64,000 bases of DNA from Rhizobium sp. R711 (GCF_002211365.1 NZ_LOKZ01000006.1:89756-153755), one strand, 5' to 3'; counted from the stretch's first letter, positions 43,192 to 51,983 are shown. Translations and numbers: made by a program. Notes: generated by a model from the sequence alone, not told the origin.

Positions 43192-45330
43192 CTACCCGGC
43201 GCTCGCCACCTTTTGCGCGGCAAGCGGCGGTGCCAACTTCAATGCCTGCCCAAGTTCCTTGAGAATGCGCGTGGATTCGACCGAGAGCATCCGAGGGCGA
43301 ACGAGGGGAGGCGGGCTGCCTTCCTCCGGCTTAGTGGCGGCAACGGTCTTGGCCGTCTTGTCGGGTGGCAGCGGCTGCGCGCCGGGAATCTGCCGGAGCG
43401 TGATGCCCTGGTGGGCATAGTCCATGGCGCGCTTGAAGGTCATGGCGGGCAGCGAGCCGCCGGTCATCTTGTTCGTCGAGGTGTAGTCGTCGTTGCCGAA
43501 CCAGACAGCGGCCGTGTAGTTGCCGGTGTAGCCGATGAACCAGGCGTCGCGGTAAGCCTGCGTCGTGCCGGTCTTGCCGGCGGTCAGGATGCCGTTGTCG
43601 AGCGCTGCCTTCCGCGCCGTTCCGACATAGGGGACGCGCGACAGCATCTGGTTCATGTAGGTATCTGCCTTCTCGGAGAGCACCCGTTTGGCGGGTGGCT
43701 CGTCGTGGTCGAAGTCGTAGAGGACGTCGCCGCCGTAATCGAGGATCTGCGTGATGCCGTGACGGCGCGACTGGTAGCCGCCTGCCGGGAAGACGGCGTA
43801 GGCGGTCGCCTGGTCGAGCACGGTCACCTCGGAGGTGCCGATCGGGATCGTCACGTCGTCGCGGATCGGCGTCTCGACGCCGAGGTTTTTCGCCATGGCG
43901 CGGATCGGCTGGATACCGAGCTTCTCCTTGGCAAGCCGCACCGGGATGGTGTTGATCGACTGGGCGATGGCGGTCGCGATGGTGATGCGGCCGGCATATT
44001 TGTTGGCGTAGTTGTGCGGGCTCCAGTTACCCCAGTAGATCGGCGCGTCGACGACGATGGTATCGGGCGTCATGCCACTCTCCATCGCTACGGAATAGGT
44101 GTAGACCTTGAAGGACGAGCCCGGCTGGCGCAGCGCCTTGGTGGCGCGGTTGAACTGGCTTTCGCCATAATCCCGGCCGCCGACCATGGCCCGTACCGCG
44201 CCCCCGTTTTCGATCACCACCATCGCGCCCTGCTTGGCGTGATAGCTCTCGCCATATTCGCGCAACGACGTCTCGACGGAATCTTCGGCGGCACTCTGCA
44301 GGCCCATGTCGATCGTGGTCCGAACGACCAGCGAATGCTGGTGGAAGCGCGGCGACAGGCGCATCACCTCGTCAAACGCCCAGTCGAGGAAGAAATCGGG
44401 CGATTCCACCTGGTTGCGGTCGACGACCGTCGCCGGATTGCGCCGGGCGGCGATGACCTGGCCCTCGGTCATCAGGCCGCTCTGTACGAGGTTGGTCAGC
44501 ACCTCGTTGGCGCGACCGCGCGCCGCCGGCAGGTTGACGTGCGGCGCATATTTCGCCGGCGCCTTGAACAGGCCGGCGAGCATCGCGGATTCGGCCAGAT
44601 TGACGTCGGTGATGCTCTTGCCGAAATAGAACTGTGCTGCGGCGGCAGCGCCAAAGGTACCGCCGCCCATGTAGGCGCGGTCGAGATAGGTGGAGAGGAT
44701 TTCCTTCTTGGAAAGATTGGCTTCGAGCCACAGCGCCAGGAAGGCTTCGGTGATCTTTCGGTCGATCGAGCGTTCGTTGGAAAGGAACAGGTTCTTGGCG
44801 AGCTGCTGCGTCAGCGTCGAGCCGCCCTGCACGACTTCGCCAGCCTGGGCGTTGGTGACGAGCGCGCGGAAGAGGCCGATGACGTCGATGCCGAAGTGAT
44901 CGAAGAAGCGGCGGTCCTCGGTCGCCAGCACCGATTTGATCAGCGCGTCGGGCAGTTCGTCGATCGGCACGGAGTTCTGGTGGATGACACCGCGATGGCC
45001 GATGACATTGCCATAGCGATCGAGGAAGGTGACGGCGTAGTCGCCGCGATTGCGCCAATCTTCCTTGGTAGCCTCGAAGGCAGGCTGGGCGAGGGTGAGC
45101 ATCAGGACGGCGCCGACGGAACCCCATGTCAGGCCTTCGCCGGCCAGTTCGAAGATGATGCGCTTCCAGCCGCGGACACGAAAGCGGCGGAAGAAGATGG
45201 TGATGTCTTCCCAGATCTCGGCGGAGCGAAAACCGGCGTTCCAGATGGTCGAATCGATCCACGAGTCGATCTTCAAAAGCAGGTGGCGTTGCTTGCGCGG
45301 CCGTTTTTCTGGATTGTCCGGATCCGTCAC
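43192..45330 (-). CDS. Bifunctional class A penicillin-binding protein (PBP1-type)
   Basis: The 712-residue protein has a cytoplasmic basic tail, one membrane helix (about residues 60-85), a glycosyltransferase family 51 domain (VLATEDRRFFDHFGID; GGSTLTQQLAKNLFLSNER) and a transpeptidase domain. The active serine lies in PGSSFKVYTYS, with SIN in AQSINTIPV and the KTGTT box near residue 590. It polymerises and cross-links peptidoglycan. It stands alone and is divergent from the YcgN-type gene. A Pro-rich tail follows the transpeptidase. Confidence 0.92.
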   Translation of the reverse strand: MTDPDNPEKRPRKQRHLLLKIDSWIDSTIWNAGFRSAEIWEDITIFFRRFRVRGWKRIIFELAGEGLTWGSVGAVLMLTLAQPAFEATKEDWRNRGDYAVTFLDRYGNVIGHRGVIHQNSVPIDELPDALIKSVLATEDRRFFDHFGIDVIGLFRALVTNAQAGEVVQGGSTLTQQLAKNLFLSNERSIDRKITEAFLALWLEANLSKKEILSTYLDRAYMGGGTFGAAAAAQFYFGKSITDVNLAESAMLAGLFKAPAKYAPHVNLPAARGRANEVLTNLVQSGLMTEGQVIAARRNPATVVDRNQVESPDFFLDWAFDEVMRLSPRFHQHSLVVRTTIDMGLQSAAEDSVETSLREYGESYHAKQGAMVVIENGGAVRAMVGGRDYGESQFNRATKALRQPGSSFKVYTYSVAMESGMTPDTIVVDAPIYWGNWSPHNYANKYAGRITIATAIAQSINTIPVRLAKEKLGIQPIRAMAKNLGVETPIRDDVTIPIGTSEVTVLDQATAYAVFPAGGYQSRRHGITQILDYGGDVLYDFDHDEPPAKRVLSEKADTYMNQMLSRVPYVGTARKAALDNGILTAGKTGTTQAYRDAWFIGYTGNYTAAVWFGNDDYTSTNKMTGGSLPAMTFKRAMDYAHQGITLRQIPGAQPLPPDKTAKTVAATKPEEGSPPPLVRPRMLSVESTRILKELGQALKLAPPLAAQKVASAG

Positions 45331-45514
45331 GTCTTATATTCCCGCCCGATCAGTCACTTCGACGTCGGAGGAACCTGACGCCGGACTATGGCAAATCTGC
45401 CGACAGTGCCCCGGCGTAACCGGAGCTTGGTGAATCATTGGTTGATTTGCCTGACAAGAACAAGAGAAATGGAAGCTCTCACGCGATTTTGCGCGGAGCT
45501 GTTGCAAGAACGGA

Positions 45515-46006
45515 ATGATGGAAGACATACCCTTCTGGAAGACGAAGACGCTCGCCGAGATGACGACGACCGAGTGGGAGAGCGTATGCGACGGCTGCGG
45601 CCTCTGTTGTCTCAACAAGCTCGAGGAGTGGGATAGCGGCGACATCTATTTCACCTCGATCCGCTGCAAGCTGCTCGACGACCACAGCTGTCGCTGTTCC
45701 TCCTACGAGAACCGTTGGGATTTCGTCCCCGATTGCGTCCAGCTCACCAAGGAAAACGTCGACGAGATCGCCTGGCTGCCGCCGACCTGCGGCTACCGGC
45801 TGATCAACGAGGGGCGCGATCTCTACTGGTGGCATCCGCTGGTGTCAGGCGATCCCGAGACCGTGCATGCGGCCGGCATTTCGGCACGCGGCCGGACAAT
45901 CAGCGAAACCGAGGTCAAGGTCGACGACTTCGAGGATTACGTGGTGGATTGGCCGCTGACGGTGGGTGACGAACCGCGGGCACAGGAGCCAGAAACGGCC
46001 AAGTAG
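45515..46006 (+). CDS. YcgN family cysteine-cluster protein
   Basis: The 163-residue protein carries the YkgJ/YcgN-type cysteine cluster [11 protein letters not shown], followed by [17 protein letters not shown] and a later CGYRLI, eight or more conserved Cys in all. Such clusters likely bind iron-sulfur or zinc. The UPF0260 family has no assigned reaction. It is convergent with the TetR gene, eight bases away. Confidence 0.88.
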   Translation: MMEDIPFWKTKTLAEMTTTEWESVCDGCGLCCLNKLEEWDSGDIYFTSIRCKLLDDHSCRCSSYENRWDFVPDCVQLTKENVDEIAWLPPTCGYRLINEGRDLYWWHPLVSGDPETVHAAGISARGRTISETEVKVDDFEDYVVDWPLTVGDEPRAQEPETAK

Positions 46007-46013
46007 TGCCGGG

Positions 46014-46568
46014 CTAGGCGACAGTCTCAAGAAACTGGGCTAGCTCTCCACGCACATAGTCTTCGATCGAGCCCTGCGGCTCGAAGCCCCACCAGAGCAG
46101 GCAGCCCTGCCACTGGGAGAGCATCAGCCGTCCAAGCGGAGCTTTGCCTTGGGCGCCAAGGCATTGGTCGAGTGCTGCGGCCAGTGTCTTTCCCCAGGCC
46201 GCGCCGCGTGCGCGCAACGCGGGATCGCGCAGATCCTCCCGGAGTACCAGCAGGCCTTCCGCGTAAGAGGCGGCATCTTCGCCGTAGTCCTTGGAAAGTC
46301 CGGCGAGCAGGTCGACGGCGCCTTCGGCTGTCTCAGGAACGGATCGGATCAGCCGGGCCGTTTCCATGTCCAGCCGGTCCCAGGCGCGCAACAAGCAGGC
46401 CCGCCGCATCGCCGCCTTGGTACCGAAGCGCTGCACCAGCGTCGAGCCCGAAAGACCGCTGATCTTCGCCACCGCGCCGAAACTCGCCGCGTCAGGGCCT
46501 TCCGCATGGACGAGGCCCAGCACCATATCGAGAAGCTGTTCGTCCGAAAGCGTGCGGGGGCGCGGCAT
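46014..46568 (-). CDS. TetR-family transcriptional repressor
   Basis: The 184-residue protein has a TetR HTH (ASFGAVAKISGLSGSTLVQRFGTKAAMRRA). The C-terminal ligand domain is typical of rhizobial repressors of unknown ligand. The start at 46568 has GAGG upstream. It is divergent from an SDR gene and separated from it by a perfect 14-base palindrome, so it probably represses both. Confidence 0.85.
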   Translation of the reverse strand: MPRPRTLSDEQLLDMVLGLVHAEGPDAASFGAVAKISGLSGSTLVQRFGTKAAMRRACLLRAWDRLDMETARLIRSVPETAEGAVDLLAGLSKDYGEDAASYAEGLLVLREDLRDPALRARGAAWGKTLAAALDQCLGAQGKAPLGRLMLSQWQGCLLWWGFEPQGSIEDYVRGELAQFLETVA

Positions 46569-46599
46569 GAAGTTTCCTCTTGCGTTCGCGATGTATATG

Positions 46600-46613
46600 A
46601 ACGAACGTTCGTT
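46600..46613. promoter_or_regulatory. TetR operator palindrome
   Basis: AACGAACGTTCGTT is a perfect 14-base palindrome, 32 bases upstream of the tetR start and 59 bases before the SDR start. It is the kind of site TetR-family dimers bind. Confidence 0.75.
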
Positions 46614-46671
46614 TATATTCAAGCTGAATGGTGAAGATCCATTGGCTTGCTCTAGTGTGGAGGACAAGCAC

Positions 46672-47583
46672 ATGACAGCGCTTTCCGGAAAGATCGCCCT
46701 TGTGGCCGGCGGCACGCGCGGTGCCGGTCGCGGGATTGCCGTGGAACTCGGCTCCGCCGGCGCAACGGTCTACGTCACCGGTCGCACGACGCGAGCAAGG
46801 CAGTCGGAATACGGACGCCCGGAGACGATCGAGGAGACGGCCGAGATGGTAACCGCTGCAGGCGGCGAGGGGATCGCCGTTCGCGTTGATCATACCGTGC
46901 CGGCCGAGGTCGAGGCGCTGGTCGACCGCATCCGCCGCGAACAGGGCCGGCTCGATATCCTGGTCAACGATATCTGGGGCGGCGAGCACCTGACGGAATG
47001 GAACAAGCCGGTCTGGGAGCACTCGCTGGACAAGGGGCTGCACATGCTGCGGCTGGCGATCGACACGCATCTGATCACCGCGCATTTCGCGCTGGCGTTG
47101 ATGATCGAGCGTCCCGGAGGCCTGCTGGTCGAACTGACCGACGGCACGGCCGAATACAACGCCACGCACTACCGCCTCTGCCCCTATTACGACCTCGTCA
47201 AGACAGGCGTGATCCGCATGGCCTGGGCGCACGCCAAGGATCTCGCCCCGCATGGCGCGACAGCGGTGGCGCTGACGCCCGGCTGGATGCGCTCGGAAAT
47301 GATGCTCGATATCTTCAGCGTCACCGAGGAGAACTGGCGCGACGCGACATCAGTGCAGCCGCACTTCGTCATCTCCGAGACGCCGCGCTTCACCGGCCGG
47401 GCGGTGGCAGCCCTTGCCGCCGATCCCGAACGCGCCCGCTGGAACGGCCAGTCGCTGTCGAGCGGCGGGCTCGCCAAGGTCTACGGCTTTGACGACATGG
47501 ACGGCTCACGGCCGGATTGCTGGCGCTACATGGACGAGGTGATGGACGCAGGCAAACCCGCCGATGCCAGCGGGTATCGCTAG
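46672..47583 (+). CDS. Short-chain dehydrogenase/reductase (SDR)
   Basis: The 303-residue protein has the SDR cofactor motif GGTRGAGRGIA and the catalytic Tyr/Lys in YYDLVKTG, with a basic TGRTTRAR after the second strand that favours NADPH. It is longer than classical SDRs (about 250) because of a C-terminal extension (GFDDMDGSRPDCWRYMDEV). GGAGGA precedes the start at 46672. The substrate is unknown; control by the divergent TetR suggests induction by a foreign compound. Confidence 0.86.
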   Translation: MTALSGKIALVAGGTRGAGRGIAVELGSAGATVYVTGRTTRARQSEYGRPETIEETAEMVTAAGGEGIAVRVDHTVPAEVEALVDRIRREQGRLDILVNDIWGGEHLTEWNKPVWEHSLDKGLHMLRLAIDTHLITAHFALALMIERPGGLLVELTDGTAEYNATHYRLCPYYDLVKTGVIRMAWAHAKDLAPHGATAVALTPGWMRSEMMLDIFSVTEENWRDATSVQPHFVISETPRFTGRAVAALAADPERARWNGQSLSSGGLAKVYGFDDMDGSRPDCWRYMDEVMDAGKPADASGYR

Positions 47584-47589
47584 ATCAGA

Positions 47590-47934
47590 TTAGCCGGATG
47601 GGATGATAACGAACTGTCTTTGCAGCGTTTTCGGCGCCGCGTTCTGCCAGGCCTTGCGCACCAGATCCTGCACCAGCTCCTCGCTCGCCTTGCCATAGAA
47701 GAGCCGGGTCGAGCCACGCTGCCCCCAGCCGCCAGGCACGGCCGCCGTATCATCGGGCGCCACCGCCAGCGTCATGTGCTGCTGGTCGGGCGTCAGGCGG
47801 ACGACGCAATAGTCCTGCTCCGGCATCGTCAGGAATATCTTGCTGCGCACGCGGAAATCGCGCGTGCCGTGGTGCGCGCTCTCGACCGCCTCCGGCAGGC
47901 TGAGCGCAAAGGAAATGAGCTCTTCCTGGTTCAT
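47590..47934 (-). CDS. MmcQ/YjbR family protein
   Basis: The 114-residue protein has the MmcQ/YjbR fold: an N-terminal helix with FALSLPEAVESAHHGTRDFRV, strands with DYCVVRLTPDQQ, and a C-terminal ELVQDLVRKAWQNAA. These CyaY-like-fold proteins bind DNA in some cases, but their function is not established. It is convergent with the SDR gene. Confidence 0.85.
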   Translation of the reverse strand: MNQEELISFALSLPEAVESAHHGTRDFRVRSKIFLTMPEQDYCVVRLTPDQQHMTLAVAPDDTAAVPGGWGQRGSTRLFYGKASEELVQDLVRKAWQNAAPKTLQRQFVIIPSG

Positions 47935-48065
47935 GGTTGTAGAATTAGCACATGCTGATGGATGCGGGCCAATCAGAAAAACTCAAGCAGCGGCAGGCGT
48001 GCGGAAAATTTTCATTGATAGGAAAATAATCCTTGATGGCGTGACGGTCGTTTGATAGGGTTATG

Positions 48066-48150
48066 GCATAGTCGGAAAGTTGCGGGCGAAGCGGAGTGTT
48101 TGCCCAAGCTTTCCGGATCTGGAAGCCGGGCGTTCGACCCGGCTTTTGTG
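48066..48150 (+). ncRNA. Candidate structured small RNA with its own terminator
   Basis: The segment forms two strong hairpins. In the first, CGGAAAG (48073-48079) pairs with CTTTCCG (48109-48115), and inside it GGGCGAA pairs with TTTGCCC, closing the loop GCGGAGTG. In the second, AAGCCGGG (48123-48130) pairs with CCCGGCTT (48138-48145), followed by TTG: a typical intrinsic terminator. A CTTGAT/ATAGGG-like promoter lies at 48032-48060. The loop GCGGAGTG could touch ribosome-binding sites. It resembles rhizobial trans-encoded RNAs in build, but I cannot name a family. Confidence 0.55.
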
Positions 48151-48192
48151 TTTCTGGTCGCCAAGGGAGAACTGGCCGCCCGAGGGTTCCCG

Positions 48193-48768
48193 ATGATCGA
48201 TATCGAGAGTTTCGAACCGGAGCTTTACGGCTTCTGGCCGCAGAGGCGTGTTTGCGGCGATCCGCTGCATCTTGAAGCGGATGACGCCGAGGCGAGGGCG
48301 GCGGCGGAGGCGAAGGCCTGTTTCCTCGAGACCAAGTCCGGTCCAGCCTCACCCGCCGAGGAGTTGCGGGTTCTGCTCAATGAGATGACGGCGGAGTTGC
48401 GCGACCAGTTCAGCGCCTTTCGCGAGCTGCGGCGGGCGGCGGAAGCGGCGTCCGCAGGCGGCGACGAGGCGGCGGCGAAGCTCGCGCGGGCCGATCTGAA
48501 GGCTGCGACCGATGCCATGTCGCTGATCGTGCGTACGCTGGAAAAGGTCGATCAGCTACAGCGGCAGATCGCCCGTGATCGCGAGCAGGCCGCGGAAGAG
48601 AACGATACTGCCATGGGGCTTGAGGATGCGAATAAGCGGTTTCTTGAGCGCATCGACGAGCTGGCGGAACAACGGGCGCGGCAACTCCTTGCCGAGTGGC
48701 AGGTTGCCGGTCCTCCCGGTCAAGGTGATGCCGCTGCCGGTGGCGCTCTGCACGTCAACACCGGTTGA
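48193..48768 (+). CDS. GTA small terminase-like protein (g1)
   Basis: The 191-residue protein begins MIDIESFEPELYGFW and is mostly long charged helices (ELRDQFSAFRELRRAAEAA; LEDANKRFLERIDELAEQRARQL). The position directly before a TerL remnant and the helical make-up match the small terminase slot of rhizobial GTA clusters. The frame is complete. Recognition of packaging DNA would be its role in a working element. I rely mainly on position, so the family call is moderate. Confidence 0.6.
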   Translation: MIDIESFEPELYGFWPQRRVCGDPLHLEADDAEARAAAEAKACFLETKSGPASPAEELRVLLNEMTAELRDQFSAFRELRRAAEAASAGGDEAAAKLARADLKAATDAMSLIVRTLEKVDQLQRQIARDREQAAEENDTAMGLEDANKRFLERIDELAEQRARQLLAEWQVAGPPGQGDAAAGGALHVNTG

Positions 48769-48931
48769 GGGGCACGCGCCGCGCTCACTTCGGCGCCGCG
48801 TCACGAAGGCAATGGCGCGGCATGGCAAGGAGATGGCGGCCATCGCAACGGAACGGACAACGGTGCGGACGGCAGTGGAGGCGGGCCTGCAGCAGGGCGC
48901 CGCCCTGGTAGTTTTCCGCGCCAGCTTGTGA

Positions 48932-49671
48932 CGACGACGCCGTGGCCGGTGCCGCTGGATCGCCGACACCGGCACGCAGCTGACGCGGATCAGCACGCTT
49001 GCCAACGCGGCCAATCTGGCGCCGGGCTTCATCGATGCGCTGGCGCACCGCTACGGCGGTACGCGGCTGGGGCGTCAGGAGCTCGACGGCGAACTGATCG
49101 GGGATCACGACGACGCACTCTGGCGGCGCGAGATGATCGAGGCTGCCACGATCCGCTTCACCGGTGAGATCAGGCGCATCGTCGTTGCCGTCGATCCGCC
49201 GGCGGCGGCCGGTGCTCAGTCCTGCTGCGGCATCGTCGTGGCCGGGCTGGAGGCATCGGGGTGCGCCGTCGTGCTTGCCGATTGTTCGGTCCAAGGTGCA
49301 AGCTCGGCCGGATGGGCGAGCGCGGTGGTGCGCGCCTACCGACGCTTCTCGGCGGACCGGGTGGTGGCGGAAATCAACCAGGGCGGCGACATGGTGACAT
49401 CGATGCTGAAGAGCATCGACGAGAGCCTGCCGGTCTCGACCGTGCGCGCGACGCGCGCTAAATACTTGAGGGCCGAACCGGTCGCGGCACTCTACGAGCA
49501 GGGGCGGGTTGCCCATGCCGGGCGCTTCGTCGCGCTGGAAGACCAGATGTGCGACTTCGGCCCGGACGGGCTTTCTCCGGCTGCTCGCCCGACAGGCTGG
49601 ATGCGCTGGTCTGGGCGTTGACGGCACTGATGCTGGAGGGAAATGGAGAACCCCGGGTGAGGGGTGTCTGA
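48932..49671 (+). pseudogene. GTA large terminase (g2), truncated and frameshifted
   Basis: Only the C-terminal part is left. NAANLAPGFIDALAHRYGG, then GRQELDGELI and the nuclease strand IVVAVDPPAAAG are followed by VVAEINQGGDMV. The N-terminal ATPase of about 250 residues, with Walker A and B, is absent; a stop lies at 48929-48931. Near the end the frame slips at about 49568, and SPDRLDALVWALTALML continues in another frame up to 49671. The protein cannot package DNA. The first acidic residue of the nuclease is still visible (VDPP). Confidence 0.8.
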
Positions 49672-49675
49672 AAGA

Positions 49676-49807
49676 CTAGCGTTGAGGTTGCTGTTGTGCC
49701 GGGCGCGGCGCCTGCTGCTCCGGGCGAACCTGACGCCATTCGTTCTCGAGCTGGTCGACGACATGCTGGGGAATGGTCGGCTGATTGCTGTTGGCCGGCT
49801 GTTGCAT
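49676..49807 (-). CDS. Tiny Gln/Pro-rich protein, 43 residues
   Basis: The minus-strand frame from 49807 to 49676 encodes MQQPANSNQPTIPQHVVDQL and a tail of Gln, Pro and Arg. A strong ribosome site (GGAGGAG, six bases upstream) makes it credible in spite of its size. No family is recognised. A perfect CtrA box lies 22 bases upstream of its start. It sits inside the GTA remnant, on the opposite strand. Confidence 0.55.
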   Translation of the reverse strand: MQQPANSNQPTIPQHVVDQLENEWRQVRPEQQAPRPAQQQPQR

Positions 49808-49828
49808 GCTCTCCTCCGAGTGCTTGAT

Positions 49829-49843
49829 TTAACGGTGAGTTAA
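49829..49843. promoter_or_regulatory. Perfect CtrA-binding box beside the GTA endolysin
   Basis: TTAA-CGGTGAG-TTAA fits TTAA-N7-TTAA exactly. It is in an AT-rich divergent gap (49808-49957) with several further TTAA motifs, 22 bases from the small minus-strand gene and 115 bases from the endolysin-like gene. In Rhodobacter capsulatus, CtrA is required for GTA expression. Confidence 0.65.
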
Positions 49844-49957
49844 TCACTGGCACGGCTTAAACTGCGTGTAAATCAGGCGCTTAAACACTTTAAACGATTG
49901 AATTAATTTTAATCGATTGAGGCGCAGAGCGCCGTACCACTTTTGAGGCTGACATTC

Positions 49958-50644
49958 ATGGTTATCCACATCGACAGGCCCTTCTTCTTCGACACGGTCC
50001 GCGACGCGCTGTTCAAGGGAGCGCTTAATCAGCCGCAGGTGGAGGGCATGACGGCGATTCTTGACTTCTGGGAAGCGCGGATGGCGGAGGCAGATCCGCG
50101 CTGGCTCGCCTACATCATGGCGACCGCCTTTCACGAGACGGCCTATACGATGCAGCCGGTGCGCGAGACGCTGGCGACGACGGATGCAAGGGCAATCGAG
50201 ATCCTGGAGAATGCCTATGCATCAGGCAAGCTCTCCTGGGTGAAGACGCCCTACTGGCGGCCGGACGAGGATGGCAAGTGCTGGCTCGGTCGCGGTCTCG
50301 TGCAACTCACCCACAAGCGCAATTATGAGGCCATGAGCCGGTTGACCGGTATCGATCTTGTGGCCGAGCCCGACCGGGCGATGGAGATGGACGCCGCCGT
50401 TTCGATCCTGATCGAAGGCATGGTGCAGGGCTCCTTTGCCACTCACAAGCTCGCCGACCATCTGAACGAGACGACAGATGACTGGGTCAATGCGCGCCGC
50501 ATCGTCAACGGCACCGACCGGGCCGAAAAGCTTGCCGGCTACGGCAAGACCTTCCTTGCGGCCATCCGCCGCGAGCAGCCTGTAGGCCCGCTTGCGCGGT
50601 TGAAGGCCTGGCTCCTGCGTGCTATCGCGCGGGTCTTCGGCTAA
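49958..50644 (+). CDS. GH19/lysozyme-like endolysin
   Basis: The 228-residue protein has a lysozyme-like GH19 fold. The catalytic region is FHETAYTMQPVRE (Glu in HET) and GRGLVQLTHKRNYEAMSRL is the family's second motif. The last 20 residues are hydrophobic and basic (LKAWLLRAIARVF), which may tether it to the membrane. No signal peptide is seen, so a holin or arrest-release mechanism would be needed for lysis. It lies between TerL and portal, a place where a GTA or phage could keep its lysis gene, and it is intact. Confidence 0.75.
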   Translation: MVIHIDRPFFFDTVRDALFKGALNQPQVEGMTAILDFWEARMAEADPRWLAYIMATAFHETAYTMQPVRETLATTDARAIEILENAYASGKLSWVKTPYWRPDEDGKCWLGRGLVQLTHKRNYEAMSRLTGIDLVAEPDRAMEMDAAVSILIEGMVQGSFATHKLADHLNETTDDWVNARRIVNGTDRAEKLAGYGKTFLAAIRREQPVGPLARLKAWLLRAIARVFG

Positions 50645-50745
50645 AGCATGTCGCCCGAGGACGGGAACCGGCTTCGGGTAAAGGACATGCGCGAAAACAA
50701 TAAGCCAAAACGCGCTGAGCGATCCCTTGGATCGCGGCGCGCTTT
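50643..50745. repeat. RIME-like rhizobial intergenic repeat
   Basis: GCATGTC (50646-50652) and GACATGC (50684-50690) are exact inverted arms around a CCCGA...GGG/CCGG...CGGG core, followed by GCGAAAACAA. This is the pattern of the palindromic intergenic mosaic repeats that are frequent in Rhizobium and Sinorhizobium. It begins at the endolysin stop. I see no other copy in the window. Confidence 0.65.
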
Positions 50746-50766
50746 ATACCCTGACAGGAGTTCCGC

Positions 50767-51078
50767 GTGATCCGCCACATCGTCTTTTTCACAGCGCCCG
50801 CGGAGCAACTGGACAAGGTGCGCGCCGGCCTGTCGATTCTGACAGCGATCCCGCACGCCCGGCTGCTGGAAATCGGCACCAACCTCAAGACCGACCAGCT
50901 CGGCACCGATGTCGACCTCGTCGTCTATGGCGAATTCGACGATGAGGCGGCCCTTGCCGCCTACAAGGCGCATCCCGATTACCAGCGCTCCATCGACCTT
51001 GTGCGCCCGATCCGCGAAATGCGCATGGCTGCGGATTACGAGAGCGATGCGGCGGTGAAGCAGCCGCTATTTACCTGA
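50767..51078 (+). CDS. Dabb (stress-responsive A/B barrel) protein
   Basis: The 103-residue protein has the dimeric ferredoxin-like Dabb layout: IRHIVFFTAPAEQ at the start, then VDLVVYGEFDDEAALAAYKAHPDYQ. The reaction is unknown. AGGAG precedes the start at 50767. It is a host-type gene within the GTA remnant and has no obvious link to phage function. Confidence 0.83.
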   Translation: MIRHIVFFTAPAEQLDKVRAGLSILTAIPHARLLEIGTNLKTDQLGTDVDLVVYGEFDDEAALAAYKAHPDYQRSIDLVRPIREMRMAADYESDAAVKQPLFT

Positions 51079-51088
51079 CGGTCACTCG

Positions 51089-51256
51089 TCAACCGTCGTT
51101 CGATCTTGTCTTTCGCGCGTCCTTGTTTGTGGCCGATGCGGTCTTACCATCAGGTTCCTGGCCGAAATAAGTCCCGCCGAGGTGGCCGCCGCCGCTAGTG
51201 TTTTCAACCTGGCGCTCGATGCGTTTCTGGATTTCTTTTTCGTTCACCTTGCTCAT
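51089..51256 (-). CDS. Small charged protein, 55 residues
   Basis: The minus-strand frame from 51256 to 51089 starts MSKVNEKEIQKRIERQVEN and continues with a Gly-rich stretch and a basic tail. GGAGG lies just upstream. No family is recognised. The strong ribosome site and coherent composition support it as a real gene. It is convergent with the Dabb gene. Confidence 0.6.
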   Translation of the reverse strand: MSKVNEKEIQKRIERQVENTSGGGHLGGTYFGQEPDGKTASATNKDARKTRSNDG

Positions 51257-51415
51257 CGGAGCCTCCATTGTTGGGATGGTGATCTACCAACAACCGTCCC
51301 GGACGCGTTTCGTTTCACTTTTTTCATATGGTCCGGCCGCCGCGCCGGACCCTGAAGTACCGGGCAACAGCTGTGTTCCCGCCTGCAGGCGCCCCCTAAC
51401 CATAGGAACCACCTC

Positions 51416-51983
51416 ATGAAACTCCGATCTCTCTTGCCGTGGGGCTCCGCGGCGGGTCGCAGGACCGTGCCCGAGAAGAAGGCTGCAGGCGTCTTCATGT
51501 CGCTCGCCGCAGAGGGGCGGGCGAGCTGGACGGGCCGCTCCTATGCGGCGTTGTCGTGCGAGGGCTTCATGAAGAACCCGGTCGCGCACCGCAGTGTCCG
51601 GCTGGTCGCGGAAGCCGCCACCTCGGTGCCGTGGCTGCTGTACGAGGGTGATCGCGAGCGGCCGGATCATGCCGTGCTGTCGCTGCTCGGCCAGCCGAGC
51701 GGACGCATGGGCGCCTGATTTCTTCGAGACGCCCTATGGGCACCTGCTTCTGTCAGGCAATGCCTATGTCGAGCCGCTGCTGGTGCTTCTTCACCGGCCT
51801 TGACTGCGGGACGATTTTCGGCGGGCCGACGGGCATCTGGATTGCCGAAAGGTTGGCGCTGGCGGATCGCCTCTCGGCCTCGGAGCTCGTGCTGTCGGGA
51901 TCGGCGGCGGCACGCCTCTGCGCCTGGTGGGGGCTCGGCATCCTGTCGCGCATCGCCGGACGATACGGCGCGCGTGGGCGCTA
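51416..51983 (+). pseudogene. GTA portal protein (g3), broken and shortened
   Basis: The first 101 codons follow portal proteins: SYAALSCEGFMKNPVAHRSVRLVAEAA, then VPWLLYEGD. The frame then shifts near 51705, and the next conserved block, DFFETPYGHLLLSGNAYVEP, is in another frame that stops at about 51803. The last 180 bases are not recognisable as portal. A normal portal has about 390 codons, so most of the gene is deleted. AGGAA precedes the start. Confidence 0.78.

Noticed and set aside
43186..45378. A 730-codon open frame on the plus strand opposite the penicillin-binding protein gene.
   Set aside because: It is a mirror of a high-GC coding strand. The minus-strand protein has complete transglycosylase and transpeptidase motifs, whereas the plus-strand product has no recognisable domain and no ribosome site.
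48785..49627. A 280-codon minus-strand frame across the terminase region.
   Set aside because: The plus strand carries clear TerL nuclease sequence here. The minus-strand product is His/Arg/Pro-rich, low-complexity and unlike any family.
51330..51351. A perfect 8-base stem (GGTCCGGC and its complement) as a terminator.
   Set aside because: Neither strand has a T-run after the stem. It may be a binding site or a chance GC palindrome, so I did not annotate it.
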